In this document: positions 1-12,500 of the stretch, piece by piece | Numbering within the stretch: the stretch's first letter is position 1 | How the letters are laid out: each line of letters begins with the position of its first letter | Assembly: GCA_949710005.1 (NCBI GenBank) | Contig: OX453283.1 | Span: 17,246,304 to 17,310,303, forward strand | From: Ricordea florida | Taxonomy: Eukaryota > Cnidaria > Anthozoa > Corallimorpharia > Ricordeidae | Length of the DNA: 64,000 nt | Direction: 5' to 3' | The notes under the pieces: generated by a model | Databases searched by the model: none | Seen by the model: the letters and a program-made list of their open reading frames with translations, nothing else | What the model was told of the DNA's origin: nothing | Position numbers and translations under genes: made by a program

Positions 1-10
1 CATATAATGT

Positions 11-185
11 ATTTTCACCAAAATCAGTGACAACGAGTTTCTTGGCAACCAGCTGCAGGTATCGTATCTCAGCTTCTAGAGTAAGTGCAAACACGGGATA
101 AAGTTCGTTTTTAAGTTCATTCCAAATGCTACAACATGGTGAAAATGGAATGTTAATCACTATTCCGTGTAACGAGCACTGATTT
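11..185. repeat. Paired inverted repeats at the start of each monomer
   Basis: In monomer 1 ATTTTCACCA (11-20) is the exact reverse complement of TGGTGAAAAT (137-146). The adjoining AAATCAGTG (21-29) is the reverse complement of CACTGATTT (177-185). The pairings cross, so in RNA they could form alternative hairpins or a pseudoknot. The 10-bp pair is kept in most monomers and the 9-bp pair mainly in types A and D. It is broken at 59364 and 60559 (GAAAGTGG) and at 63427. Function is unknown, and a chance origin with fixation by homogenisation is possible. Confidence 0.5.
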
Positions 186-416
186 CATGAACTTTAGTAC
201 TCTGTGAGCCGTCTGCTCTAGATTTAGCTGCCTTAAGTCAATATCTTTAAAATCAAACCTCAAAAAACTCGCTAAATAATAAAAGCCTGACTTATTGTGT
301 AAATAATAAGCTCCCCTACTAGTACAAATCTGCAAACCTATGGAATTGAAAATATTCCCGTAGCCAAGATATCATAGAATAACTTTTATTTTAGTGGCCC
401 ACGCTTTAGGCTGAAT

Positions 417-428
417 TGCGCATGCGTA
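417..428. promoter_or_regulatory. Conserved CpG near-palindrome TTGCGCATGCGT (NRF-1-like)
   Basis: TGCGCATGCG occurs once per monomer in every copy I read, within otherwise AT-rich sequence. It contains two CpGs and the perfect 8-bp palindrome CGCATGCG. In C monomers it extends to ACTGCGCATGCGTAGT, a 16-bp palindrome with one mismatched pair. It is one base short of the NRF-1/Ewg-type consensus TGCGCATGCGC. Binding by such a factor is inference only. As the strongest conserved palindrome it is also a candidate site for a satellite-binding protein or CpG methylation. Confidence 0.4.
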
Positions 429-529
429 GTAACAAACAGTCTGATCTTTAAATTCACATTGAAATCGAATCGTTACAATCAAAATTTTAATCCCAAAATA
501 AACTTTACTGCACACCCCACTAAAACATG

Positions 530-538
530 TATATAAAA
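530..538 (+). promoter_or_regulatory. TATA-box-like TATATAAAA in each monomer
   Basis: TGTATATAAAA on the plus strand matches the TATAWAAR consensus and lies in a conserved stretch (CACTAAAACATG before, CATTAG or GATTAG after) in every monomer. If used it would start plus-strand transcription about 25-30 bp downstream, near the ATAACTTACCCCC segment. AT-rich DNA yields such strings by chance. Array-wide conservation reflects homogenisation and does not prove function. Confidence 0.3.
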
Positions 539-2996
539 CATTAGAAATGATTCGATAACTTACCCCCCTTGATGACGGTCATCCTGCCCATACAATCTCT
601 TATAATGTATTTTCACCAAAATCAGTTACAACGAGTTTCTTGGCAACCAGCTGCAGGTATCGTATCTCAGCTTCTAGAGTAAGTGCAAACACGGGATAAA
701 GTGCGTTTTTAAGTTTATTTCAAATGCTACAACATGGTGAAAATGGAATGTTAATCACTATTCCGTGTAACACGCACTGAATTGATGAACTTTAGTACTC
801 TGTGAGCCCACTGCTCTAGATTTAGCTGCCTTAAGTCAATATCTTTAAAATCAAACCTCAAAAAACTCGCTAATTAATAAAAGCCTTATTTATTGTGTAA
901 ATAATTCCCTCTTCTACTAGTACAAATCTGCAAACCTATGGAATTGAAAATATTCCCCAAGCCAAGATATCATAGAATAACTTTTATTTTAGGGGCCCAC
1001 GCTTTAGTCTGAATTGCGCATGCGTAGTAATAAACAGTCTGATCTTTAAATTCTCATTGAAATCGAATCGTTACAATCAAATTTTAATCCCAAAATAAAC
1101 TTTACTGCACACCCCACTAAAACATGTATATAAAACATTAGAAATGATTCGATAACTTACCCCCCTAGATGACGGTCCTCCTGCCCATACAATCTCTTAT
1201 AATGTATTTTCACCAAAATCAGGGACAACGAGTTTCTTGGCAACCAGCTGCAGGTATCGTATCTCAGCTTCTAGAGTAAGTGCAAACACGGGATAAAGTT
1301 AGTTTTTAAGTTTATTTCAAATGCTACAACATGGTGAAAATGGAATGTTAATCACTAATCCGTGTAATGAGCACTGAATTGGTGAACTTTAGTACTCTGT
1401 GAGCCGTCTGCTCTAGATTTAGCTGCCTTAAGTCAATATCCTTAAAGTAAAACCTCAAGAAACTCGCTAATTAATAAAAGCCTGATTTATTGTGTAAATA
1501 ATTCCCTCTCCTACTAGTACAAATCTGCAAACTTATGGAATTGAAAAGATTCTCCAAGCCAAGATATCATAGAATAACTTTTATTTTAGTGGCCCACGCT
1601 TTAGTTTGAACTGCGCATGCGTAGTTACAAAACAAAAAGTCTGATCTATAAATTCTTATTAAAGTCGAATCGTTACAATCAAAATTTTAATCCCAAAATA
1701 AACTTTACTGCACACCCCACTAAAACATGTATATAAAAGATTAGAAATGATTCGATAACTTACCCCCCTAGATGACGGTCCTCCTGCCCATACAATCTCA
1801 TATAATGTATTTTCACCAAAATCAGTGACAACGAGTTTCTTGACAACCAGCTGAGGGTATCGTATCTCAGCTTCTAAAGTAAGTGCAAACAAGGGATAAA
1901 GTTCGTTTTTAAGTTCATTCCAAATGCTACAACATGGTGAAAATGGAATGTTAATCACTATTCCGTGTAACGAGCACTGATTTCATGAACTTTAGTACTC
2001 TGTAAGCCGTCTGCTCTAGATTTAGCTGCCTTAAGTCAATATCTTTAAAATCAAACCTCAAAAAACTCGCTAAATAATAAAAGCCTGACTTATTGTGTAA
2101 ATAATAAGCTCCCCTACTAGTACAAATCTGCAAACCTATGGAATTGAAAATATTCCCCAAGCCAAGATATCATAGAATAACTTTTATTTTAGGGGCCCAC
2201 GCTTTAGTCTGAATTGCGCATGCGTAGTAACAAACAGTCTGATCTTTAAATTCACATTGAAATCGAATCGTTACAATCAAAATTTTAATCCCAAAATAAA
2301 CTTTACTGCACACCCCACTAAAACATGTATATAAAACATTAGAAATGATTCAATAACTTACCCATCTAGATGACGGTCATCCTGCCCATACAATCTCTTA
2401 TAATGTATTTTCACCAGAATAAGTGACAACGAGTTTCTTGGCAACCAGCTGCAGGTATCGTATCTCAGCTTCTAGAGTAAGTGCAAACACGGGATAAAGT
2501 GCGTTTTTAAGTTTATTTCAAATGCTACAACATGGTGAAAATGGAATGTTAATCACTATTCCGTGTAACACGCACTGACTTGATAAACTTTAGTACTCTG
2601 TGAGCCGTTTGCTCTAGATTTAGCTGCGTTAAAACAATACCTTTAAAATGAAACCTCAAAAAACTCGCTAATTAATAAAAGCCTTATTTATTGTGTAAAT
2701 AATTCCCTCTTCTACTAGTACAAATCTGCAAACCTATGGAATTGAAAATATTCCCCAAGCCAAGATATCATAGAATAACTTTTATTTTAGGGGCCCACGC
2801 TTTAGTCTGAATTGCGCATGCGTAGTAACAAACAGTCTGATCTTTAAATTCACATTGAAATCGAATCGTTACAATCAAAATTTTAATCCCAAAATAAACT
2901 TTACTGCACACCCCACTAAAACATGTATATAAAACATTAGAAATGATTCGATAACTTACCCCCCTAGATGACGGTCCTCCTGCCCATACAATCTCA

Positions 2997-3950
2997 TATA
3001 ATGTATTTTCACCAAAATCAGTGACAACGAGTTTCTTGGCAACCAGCTGCAGGTATCGTATCTCAGCTTCTAGAGTAAGTGCAAACACGGGATAAAGTTA
3101 GTTTTTAAGTTTATTTCAAATGCTACAACATGGTGAAAATGGAATGTTAATCACTAATCCGTGTAATGAGCACTGAATTGGTGAACTTTAGTACTCTGTG
3201 AGCCGTCTGCTCTAGATTTAGCTGCCTTAAGTCAATATCCTTAAAGTAAAACCTCAAGAAACTCGCTAATTAATAAAAGCCTGATTTATTGTGTAAATAA
3301 TTCCCTCTCCTACTAGTACAAATCTGCAAACTTATGGAATTGAAAAGATTCTCCAAGCCAAGATATCATAGAATAACTTTTATTTTAGTGGCCCACGCTT
3401 TAGTTTGAACTGCGCATGCGTAGTTACAAAACAAAAAGTCTGATCTATAAATTCTTATTAAAGTCGAATCGTTACAATCAAAATTTTAATCCCAAAATAA
3501 ACTTTACTGCACACCCCACTAAAACATGTATATAAAAGATTAGAAATGATTCGATAACTTACCCCCCTAGATGACGGTCCTCCTGCCCATACAATCTCAT
3601 ATAATGTATTTTCACCAAAATCAGTGACAACGAGTTTCTTGACAACCAGCTGAGGGTATCGTATCTCAGCTTCTAAAGTAAGTGCAAACAAGGGATAAAG
3701 TTCGTTTTTAAGTTCATTCCAAATGCTACAACATGGTGAAAATGGAATGTTAATCACTATTCCGTGTAACGAGCACTGATTTCATGAACTTTAGTACTCT
3801 GTAAGCCGTCTGCTCTAGATTTAGCTGCCTTAAGTCAATATCTTTAAAATCAAACCTCAAAAAACTCGCTAAATAATAAAAGCCTGACTTATTGTGTAAA
3901 TAATAAGCTCCCCTACTAGTACAAATCTGCAAACCTATGGAATTGAAAAT
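2997..3950. repeat. Probable gene-conversion tract in HOR unit 1 (C-A2 pair copied from 1198-2150)
   Basis: Monomers 6-7 match monomers 3-4 of the same unit at a displacement of 1,799 bp. Shared variants are the 5-bp insertion near 3425-3437, GATTAG after the TATA-like box, TTGACAACCAGCTGAGGG near 3639, CTAAAGTAAG near 3672 and GTAAGCCG near 3801. The corresponding monomers of units 2 and 3 instead have ACAAAAAG, CATTAG, CTGCAGG, CTAGGGTAAG and GTGAGCCG. The pattern returns to the normal form at CCCGTAGCC (about 3954). The tract edges are approximate; conversion or a double unequal exchange would look alike. Confidence 0.75.
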
Positions 3951-4795
3951 ATTCCCGTAGCCAAGATATCATAGAATAACTTTTATTTTAGTGGCCCACG
4001 CTTTAGGCTGAATTGCGCATGCGTAGTAACAAACAGTCTGATCTTTAAATTCACATTGAAATCGAATCGTTACAATCAAAATTTTAATCCCAAAATAAAC
4101 TTTACTGCACACCCCACTAAAACATGTATATAAAACATTAGAAATGATTCGATAACTTACCCCCCTAGATGACGGTCATCCTGCCCATACAATCTCTTAT
4201 AATGTATTTTCACCAAAATCAGTTACAACGAGTTTCTTGGCAACCAGCTGCAGGTATCGTATCTCAGCTTCTAGAGTAAGTGCAAACACGGGATAAAGTG
4301 CGTTTTTAAGTTTATTTCAAATGCTACAACATGGTGAAAATGGAATGTTAATCACTATTCCGTGTAACAAGCACTGATTTGATGAATTTTAGTACTCTGT
4401 GAGCCGTCTGCTCTAGATTTAGCTGCCTTAAGTCAATATCTTTAAAATCAAACCTCAAAAAACTCGCTAAATAATAAAAGCCTGACTTATTGTGTAAATA
4501 ATAAGCTCCCCTACTTGTACAAATCTGCAAACTTATGGAATTGAAAATATTCCCCAAGCCAAGATATCATAGAATAACTTTTATTTTAGGGGCCCACGCT
4601 TTAGTCTGAATTGCGCATGCGTAGTAATAAAATGTCGGATCTTTAAATTCACATTGAAATCGAATCGTTACAATCAAAATTTTAATCCCAAAATAAACTT
4701 TACTGCACACCCCACTAAAACATGTATATAAAAGATTAGAAATGATTCGATAACTTACCCCCCTAGATGACGGTCCTCCTGCCCATACAATCTCT

Positions 4796-7700
4796 TATAA
4801 TGTATTTTCACCAAAATCAGTGACAACGAGTTTCTTGGCAACCAGCTGCAGGTATCGTATCTCAGCTTCTAGAGTAAGTGCAAACACGGGATAAAGTTCG
4901 TTTTTAAGTTCATTCCAAATGCTACAACATGGTGAAAATGGAATGTTAATCACTATTCCGTGTAACGAGCACTGATTTCATGAACTTTAGTACTCTGTGA
5001 GCCGTCTGCTCTAGATTTAGCTGCCTTAAGTCAATATCTTTAAAATCAAACCTCAAAAAACTCGCTAAATAATAAAAGCCTGACTTATTGTGTAAATAAT
5101 AAGCTCCCCTACTAGTACAAATCTGCAAACCTATGGAATTGAAAATATTCCCGTAGCCAAGATATCATAGAATAACTTTTATTTTAGTGGCCCACGCTTT
5201 AGGCTGAATTGCGCATGCGTAGTAACAAACAGTCTGATCTTTAAATTCACATTGAAATCGAATCGTTACAATCAAAATTTTAATCCCAAAATAAACTTTA
5301 CTGCACACCCCACTAAAACATGTATATAAAACATTAGAAATGATTCGATAACTTACCCCCCTTGATGACGGTCATCCTGCCCATACAATCTCTTATAATG
5401 TATTTTCACCAAAATCAGTTACAACGAGTTTCTTGGCAACCAGCTGCAGGTATCGTATCTCAGCTTCTAGAGTAAGTGCAAACACGGGATAAAGTGCGTT
5501 TTTAAGTTTATTTCAAATGCTACAACATGGTGAAAATGGAATGTTAATCACTATTCCGTGTAACACGCACTGAATTGATGAACTTTAGTACTCTGTGAGC
5601 CCACTGCTCTAGATTTAGCTGCCTTAAGTCAATATCTTTAAAATCAAACCTCAAAAAACTCGCTAATTAATAAAAGCCTTATTTATTGTGTAAATAATTC
5701 CCTCTTCTACTAGTACAAATCTTCAAACCTATGGAATTGAAAATATTCCCCAAGCCAAGATATCATAGAATAACTTTTATTTTAGGGGCCCACGCTTTAG
5801 TCTGAATTGCGCATGCGTAGTAATAAACAGTCTGATCTTTAAATTCTCATTGAAATCGAATCGTTACAATCAAATTTTAATCCCAAAATAAACTTTACTG
5901 CACACCCCACTAAAACATGTATATAAAACATTAGAAATGATTCGATAACTTACCCCCCTAGATGACGGTCCTCCTGCCCATACAATCTCTTATAATGTAT
6001 TTTCACCAAAATCAGGGACAACGAGTTTCTTGGCAACCAGCTGCAGGTATCGTATCTCAGCTTCTAGAGTAAGTGCAAACACGGGATAAAGTTAGTTTTT
6101 AAGTTTATTTCAAATGCTACAACATGGTGAAAATGGAATGTTAATCACTAATCCGTGTAATGAGCACTGAATTGGTGAACTTTAGTACTCTGTGAGCCGT
6201 CTGCTCTAGATTTAGCTGCCTTAAGTCAATATCCTTAAAGTAAAACCTCAAGAAACTCGCTAATTAATAAAAGCCTGATTTATTGTGTAAATAATTCCCT
6301 CTCCTACTAGTACAAATCTGCAAACTTATGGAATTGAAAAGATTCTCCAAGCCAAGATATCATAGAATAACTTTTATTTTAGTGGCCCACGCTTTAGTTT
6401 GAACTGCGCATGCGTAGTTACAAAACAAAAAGTCTGATCTATAAATTCTTATTAAAGTCGAATCGTTACAATCAAAATTTTAATCCCAAAATAAACTTTA
6501 CTGCACACCCCACTAAAACATGTATATAAAAGATTAGAAATGATTCGATAACTTACCCCCCTAGATGACGGTCCTCCTGCCCATACAATCTCATATAATG
6601 TATTTTCACCAAAATCAGTGACAACGAGTTTCTTGACAACCAGCTGAGGGTATCGTATCTCAGCTTCTAAAGTAAGTGCAAACAAGGGATAAAGTTCGTT
6701 TTTAAGTTCATTCCAAATGCTACAACATGGTGAAAATGGAATGTTAATCACTATTCCGTGTAACGAGCACTGATTTCATGAACTTTAGTACTCTGTAAGC
6801 CGTCTGCTCTAGATTTAGCTGCCTTAAGTCAATATCTTTAAAATCAAACCTCAAAAAACTCGCTAAATAATAAAAGCCTGACTTATTGTGTAAATAATAA
6901 GCTCCCCTACTAGTACAAATCTGCAAACCTATGGAATTGAAAATATTCCCCAAGCCAAGATATCATAGAATAACTTTTATTTTAGGGGCCCACGCTTTAG
7001 TCTGAATTGCGCATGCGTAGTAACAAACAGTCTGATCTTTAAATTCACATTGAAATCGAATCGTTACAATCAAAATTTTAATCCCAAAATAAACTTTACT
7101 GCACACCCCACTAAAACATGTATATAAAACATTAGAAATGATTCAATAACTTACCCATCTAGATGACGGTCATCCTGCCCATACAATCTCTTATAATGTA
7201 TTTTCACCAGAATAAGTGACAACGAGTTTCTTGGCAACCAGCTGCAGGTATCGTATCTCAGCTTCTAGAGTAAGTGCAAACACGGGATAAAGTGCGTTTT
7301 TAAGTTTATTTCAAATGCTACAACATGGTGAAAATGGAATGTTAATCACTATTCCGTGTAACACGCACTGACTTGATAAACTTTAGTACTCTGTGAGCCG
7401 TTTGCTCTAGATTTAGCTGCGTTAAAACAATACCTTTAAAATGAAACCTCAAAAAACTCGCTAATTAATAAAAGCCTTATTTATTGTGTAAATAATTCCC
7501 TCTTCTACTAGTACAAATCTGCAAACCTATGGAATTGAAAATATTCCCCAAGCCAAGATATCATAGAATAACTTTTATTTTAGGGGCCCACGCTTTAGTC
7601 TGAATTGCGCATGCGTAGTAACAAACAGTCTGATCTTTAAATTCACATTGAAATCGAATCGTTACAATCAAAATTTTAATCCCAAAATAAACTTTACTGC

Positions 7701-9574
7701 ACACCCCACTAAAACATGTATATAAAACATTAGAAATGATTCGATAACTTACCCCCCTAGATGACGGTCCTCCTGCCCATACAATCTCATATAATGTATT
7801 TTCACCAAAATCAGTGACAACGAGTTTCTTGGCAACCAGCTGCAGGTATCGTATCTCAGCTTCTAGAGTAAGTGCAAACACGGGATAAAGTTAGTTTTTA
7901 AGTTTATTTCAAATGCTACAACATGGTGAAAATGGAATGTTAATCACTAATCCGTGTAATGAGCACTGAATTGGTGAACTTTAGTACTCTGTGAGCCGTC
8001 TGCTCTAGATTTAGCTGCCTTAAGTCAATATCCTTAAAGTAAAACCTCAAGAAACTCGCTAATTAATAAAAGCCTGATTTATTGTGTAAATAATTCCCTC
8101 TCCTACTAGTACAAATCTGCAAACTTATGGAATTGAAAAGATTCTCCAAGCCAAGATATCATAGAATAACTTTTATTTTAGTGGCCCACGCTTTAGTTTG
8201 AACTGCGCATGCGTAGTTACAAAAAGTCTGATCTATAAATTCTTATTAAAGTCGAATCGTTACAATCAAAATTTTAATCCCAAAATAAACTTTACTGCAC
8301 ACCCCACTAAAACATGTATATAAAACATTAGAAATGATTCGATAACTTACCCCCCTAGATGACGGTCCTCCTGCCCATACAATCTCTTATAATGTATTTT
8401 CACCAAAATCAGTGACAACGAGTTTCTTGGCAACCAGCTGCAGGTATCGTATCTCAGCTTCTAGGGTAAGTGCAAACAAGGGATAAAGTTCGTTTTTAAG
8501 TTCATTCCAAATCCTACAACATGGTGAAAATGGAATGTTAATCACTATTCCGTGTAACGAGCACTGATTTCATGAACTTTAGTACTCTGTGAGCCGTCTG
8601 CTCTAGATTTAGCTGCCTTAAGTCAATATCTTTAAAATCAAAACTCGCTAAATAATAAAAGCCTGACTTATTGTGTAAATAATAAGCTCCCCTACTAGTA
8701 CAAATCTGCAAACCTATGGAATTGAAAATATTCCCGTAGCCAAGATATCATAGAATAACTTTTATTTTAGTGGCCCACGCTTTAGGCTGAATTGCGCATG
8801 CGTAGTAACAAACAGTCTGATCTTTAAATTCACATTGAAATCGAATCGTTACAATCAAAATTTTAATCCCAAAATAAACTTTACTGCACACCCCACTAAA
8901 ACATGTATATAAAACATTAGAAATGATTCGATAACTTACCCCCCTAGATGACGGTCATCCTGCCCATACAATCTCTTATAATGTATTTTCACCAAAATCA
9001 GTTACAACGAGTTTCTTGGCAACCAGCTGCAGGTATCGTATCTCAGCTTCTAGAGTAAGTGCAAACACGGGATAAAGTGCGTTTTTAAGTTTATTTCAAA
9101 TGCTACAACATGGTGAAAATGGAATGTTAATCACTATTCCGTGTAACAAGCACTGATTTGATGAATTTTAGTACTCTGTGAGCCGTCTGCTCTAGATTTA
9201 GCTGCCTTAAGTCAATATCTTTAAAATCAAACCTCAAAAAACTCGCTAAATAATAAAAGCCTGACTTATTGTGTAAATAATAAGCTCCCCTACTTGTACA
9301 AATCTGCAAACTTATGGAATTGAAAATATTCCCCAAGCCAAGATATCATAGAATAACTTTTATTTTAGGGGCCCACGCTTTAGTCTGAATTGCGCATGCG
9401 TAGTAATAAAATGTCGGATCTTTAAATTCACATTGAAATCGAATCGTTACAATCAAAATTTTAATCCCAAAATAAACTTTACTGCACACCCCACTAAAAC
9501 ATGTATATAAAAGATTAGAAATGATTCGATAACTTACCCCCCTAGATGACGGTCCTCCTGCCCATACAATCTCT
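4796..9574. repeat. Higher-order repeat unit 2: 8-mer A-B-C-A2-E-C-A3-D (4,779 bp)
   Basis: Monomers start at 4796, 5394, 5991, 6594, 7192, 7790, 8388 and 8977. The order is that of unit 3. The seventh monomer carries a 9-bp deletion, which makes this unit shorter. CTTCAAACC near 5722, against CTGCAAACC in unit 1, is shared with the B monomers of unit 3 (near 10500) and of the later 8-mer (near 26048), and so marks a sublineage. Confidence 0.9.
8388..8976. repeat. 589-bp monomer with 9-bp deletion (A3, copy 1)
   Basis: At about 8636-8650 the usual AAATCAAACCTCAAAAAACTC is shortened to AAATCAAAACTC, a loss of 9 bp. Direct repetition of TCAAA/CTCAAA around the gap fits replication slippage. 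Copies occur only at 23935-24523 and 43067-43655, so the deletion is a lineage marker showing that the three regions share an ancestor. Confidence 0.95.
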
Positions 9575-12500
9575 TATAATGTATTTTCACCAAAATCAGT
9601 GACAACGAGTTTCTTGGCAACCAGCTGCAGGTATCGTATCTCAGCTTCTAGAGTAAGTGCAAACACGGGATAAAGTTCGTTTTTAAGTTCATTCCAAATG
9701 CTACAACATGGTGAAAATGGAATGTTAATCACTATTCCGTGTAACGAGCACTGATTTCATGAACTTTAGTACTCTGTGAGCCGTCTGCTCTAGATTTAGC
9801 TGCCTTAAGTCAATATCTTTAAAATCAAACCTCAAAAAACTCGCTAAATAATAAAAGCCTGACTTATTGTGTAAATAATAAGCTCCCCTACTAGTACAAA
9901 TCTGCAAACCTATGGAATTGAAAATATTCCCGTAGCCAAGATATCATAGAATAACTTTTATTTTAGTGGCCCACGCTTTAGGCTGAATTGCGCATGCGTA
10001 GTAACAAACAGTCTGATCTTTAAATTCACATTGAAATCGAATCGTTACAATCAAAATTTTAATCCCAAAATAAACTTTACTGCACACCCCACTAAAACAT
10101 GTATATAAAACATTAGAAATGATTCGATAACTTACCCCCCTTGATGACGGTCATCCTGCCCATACAATCTCTTATAATGTATTTTCACCAAAATCAGTTA
10201 CAACGAGTTTCTTGGCAACCAGCTGCAGGTATCGTATCTCAGCTTCTAGAGTAAGTGCAAACACGGGATAAAGTGCGTTTTTAAGTTTATTTCAAATGCT
10301 ACAACATGGTGAAAATGGAATGTTAATCACTATTCCGTGTAACACGCACTGAATTGATGAACTTTAGTACTCTGTGAGCCCACTGCTCTAGATTTAGCTG
10401 CCTTAAGTCAATATCTTTAAAATCAAACCTCAAAAAACTCGCTAATTAATAAAAGCCTTATTTATTGTGTAAATAATTCCCTCTTCTACTAGTACAAATC
10501 TTCAAACCTATGGAATTGAAAATATTCCCCAAGCCAAGATATCATAGAATAACTTTTATTTTAGGGGCCCACGCTTTAGTCTGAATTGCGCATGCGTAGT
10601 AATAAACAGTCTGATCTTTAAATTCTCATTGAAATCGAATCGTTACAATCAAATTTTAATCCCAAAATAAACTTTACTGCACACCCCACTAAAACATGTA
10701 TATAAAACATTAGAAATGATTCGATAACTTACCCCCCTAGATGACGGTCCTCCTGCCCATACAATCTCTTATAATGTATTTTCACCAAAATCAGTGACAA
10801 CGAGTTTCTTGGCAACCAGCTGCAGGTATCGTATCTCAGCTTCTAGAGTAAGTGCAAACACGGGATAAAGTTAGTTTTTAAGTTTATTTCAAATGCTACA
10901 ACATGGTGAAAATGGAATGTTAATCACTAATCCGTGTAATGAGCACTGAATTGGTGAACTTTAGTACTCTGTGAGCCGTCTGCTCTAGATTTAGCTGCCT
11001 TAAGTCAATATCCTTAAAGTAAAACCTCAAGAAACTCGCTAATTAATAAAAGCCTGATTTATTGTGTAAATAATTCCCTCTCCTACTAGTACAAATCTGC
11101 AAACTTATGGAATTGAAAAGATTCTCCAAGCCAAGATATCATAGAATAACTTTTATTTTAGTGGCCCACGCTTTAGTTTGAACTGCGCATGCGTAGTTAC
11201 AAAACAAAAAGTCTGATCTATAAATTCTTATTAAAGTCGAATCGTTACAATCAAAATTTTAATCCCAAAATAAACTTTACTGCACACCCCACTAAAACAT
11301 GTATATAAAAGATTAGAAATGATTCGATAACTTACCCCCCTAGATGACGGTCCTCCTGCCCATACAATCTCATATAATGTATTTTCACCAAAATCAGTGA
11401 CAACGAGTTTCTTGACAACCAGCTGAGGGTATCGTATCTCAGCTTCTAAAGTAAGTGCAAACAAGGGATAAAGTTCGTTTTTAAGTTCATTCCAAATGCT
11501 ACAACATGGTGAAAATGGAATGTTAATCACTATTCCGTGTAACGAGCACTGATTTCATGAACTTTAGTACTCTGTAAGCCGTCTGCTCTAGATTTAGCTG
11601 CCTTAAGTCAATATCTTTAAAATCAAACCTCAAAAAACTCGCTAAATAATAAAAGCCTGACTTATTGTGTAAATAATAAGCTCCCCTACTAGTACAAATC
11701 TGCAAACCTATGGAATTGAAAATATTCCCCAAGCCAAGATATCATAGAATAACTTTTATTTTAGGGGCCCACGCTTTAGTCTGAATTGCGCATGCGTAGT
11801 AACAAACAGTCTGATCTTTAAATTCACATTGAAATCGAATCGTTACAATCAAAATTTTAATCCCAAAATAAACTTTACTGCACACCCCACTAAAACATGT
11901 ATATAAAACATTAGAAATGATTCAATAACTTACCCCCCTAGATGACGGTCATCCTGCCCATACAATCTCTTATAATGTATTTTCACCAGAATAAGTGACA
12001 ACGAGTTTCTTGGCAACCAGCTGCAGGTATCGTATCTCAGCTTCTAGAGTAAGTGCAAACACGGGATAAAGTGCGTTTTTAAGTTTATTTCAAATGCTAC
12101 AACATGGTGAAAATGGAATGTTAATCACTATTCCGTGTAACACGCACTGACTTGATAAACTTTAGTACTCTGTGAGCCGTTTGCTCTAGATTTAGCTGCG
12201 TTAAAACAATACCTTTAAAATGAAACCTCAAAAAACTCGCTAATTAATAAAAGCCTTATTTATTGTGTAAATAATTCCCTCTTCTACTAGTACAAATCTG
12301 CAAACCTATGGAATTGAAAATATTCCCCAAGCCAAGATATCATAGAATAACTTTTATTTTAGGGGCCCACGCTTTAGTCTGAATTGCGCATGCGTAGTAA
12401 CAAACAGTCTGATCTTTAAATTCACATTGAAATCGAATCGTTACAATCAAAATTTTAATCCCAAAATAAACTTTACTGCACACCCCACTAAAACATGTAT

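Larger units (their letters stand above)
3..600. repeat. Representative satellite monomer (monomer 1, type A, 598 bp)
   Basis: Shown as the reference copy. In plus-strand order it holds the anchor (3-18), an inverted-repeat arm (11-20) and its partner (137-146), CTGCAG (53-58), TCTAGA (217-222), GATATC (368-373), the CpG-containing near-palindrome TTGCGCATGCGT (417-428), a TATA-like TATATAAAA (530-538) and ACTTAC (558-563), the complement of the splice-donor-like GTAAGT. Type A is set by CGAGCACTGATTTCATG at 173-189. The same landmarks recur in essentially every other monomer, so motif notes given here apply array-wide. The phase is arbitrary. Confidence 0.95.
3..4795. repeat. Higher-order repeat unit 1: 8-mer A-B-C-A2-E-C-A2-D (4,793 bp)
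   Basis: Monomers start at 3, 601, 1198, 1801, 2399, 2997, 3600 and 4198. The subtype order recurs in the next two units, which defines an 8-mer HOR. Monomers 1-5 align with monomers 9-13 at a displacement of 4,793 bp and share private markers, such as CTTACCCATCTAG near 2360 and 7153. The sixth and seventh monomers differ from the other units: they are a second copy of the C-A2 pair found at positions 3-4 of the same unit, including the 603-bp length with the ACAAAACAAAAAG insertion. Confidence 0.9.

Noticed and set aside
481..520. AATAAA strings as polyadenylation signals (for example in CCCAAAATAAACTTTAC and TAATAAAAGCC)
   Set aside because: Present several times per monomer on both strands, as expected from composition, and there is no gene for them to serve.
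3..600. Monomer itself being an older internal dimer of about 299 bp
   Set aside because: I compared the two halves by eye and saw no consistent similarity. Only the short inverted repeats stand out.
540..727. U1-like or spliced-leader-like RNA because of ATAACTTACCCCC and its complement GTAAGT
   Set aside because: No Sm site in the right setting, no cap-proximal or stem-loop arrangement of U1 or SL RNA, and the match is only to the splice-donor complement.
2791..3074. Plus-strand exon candidate between CTTTTATTTTAG and TCTAGA-GTAAGT
   Set aside because: The acceptor- and donor-like strings are reasonable, but the interval has stops in the plus frames I checked and no protein-like content. 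Such strings are common in AT-rich DNA.
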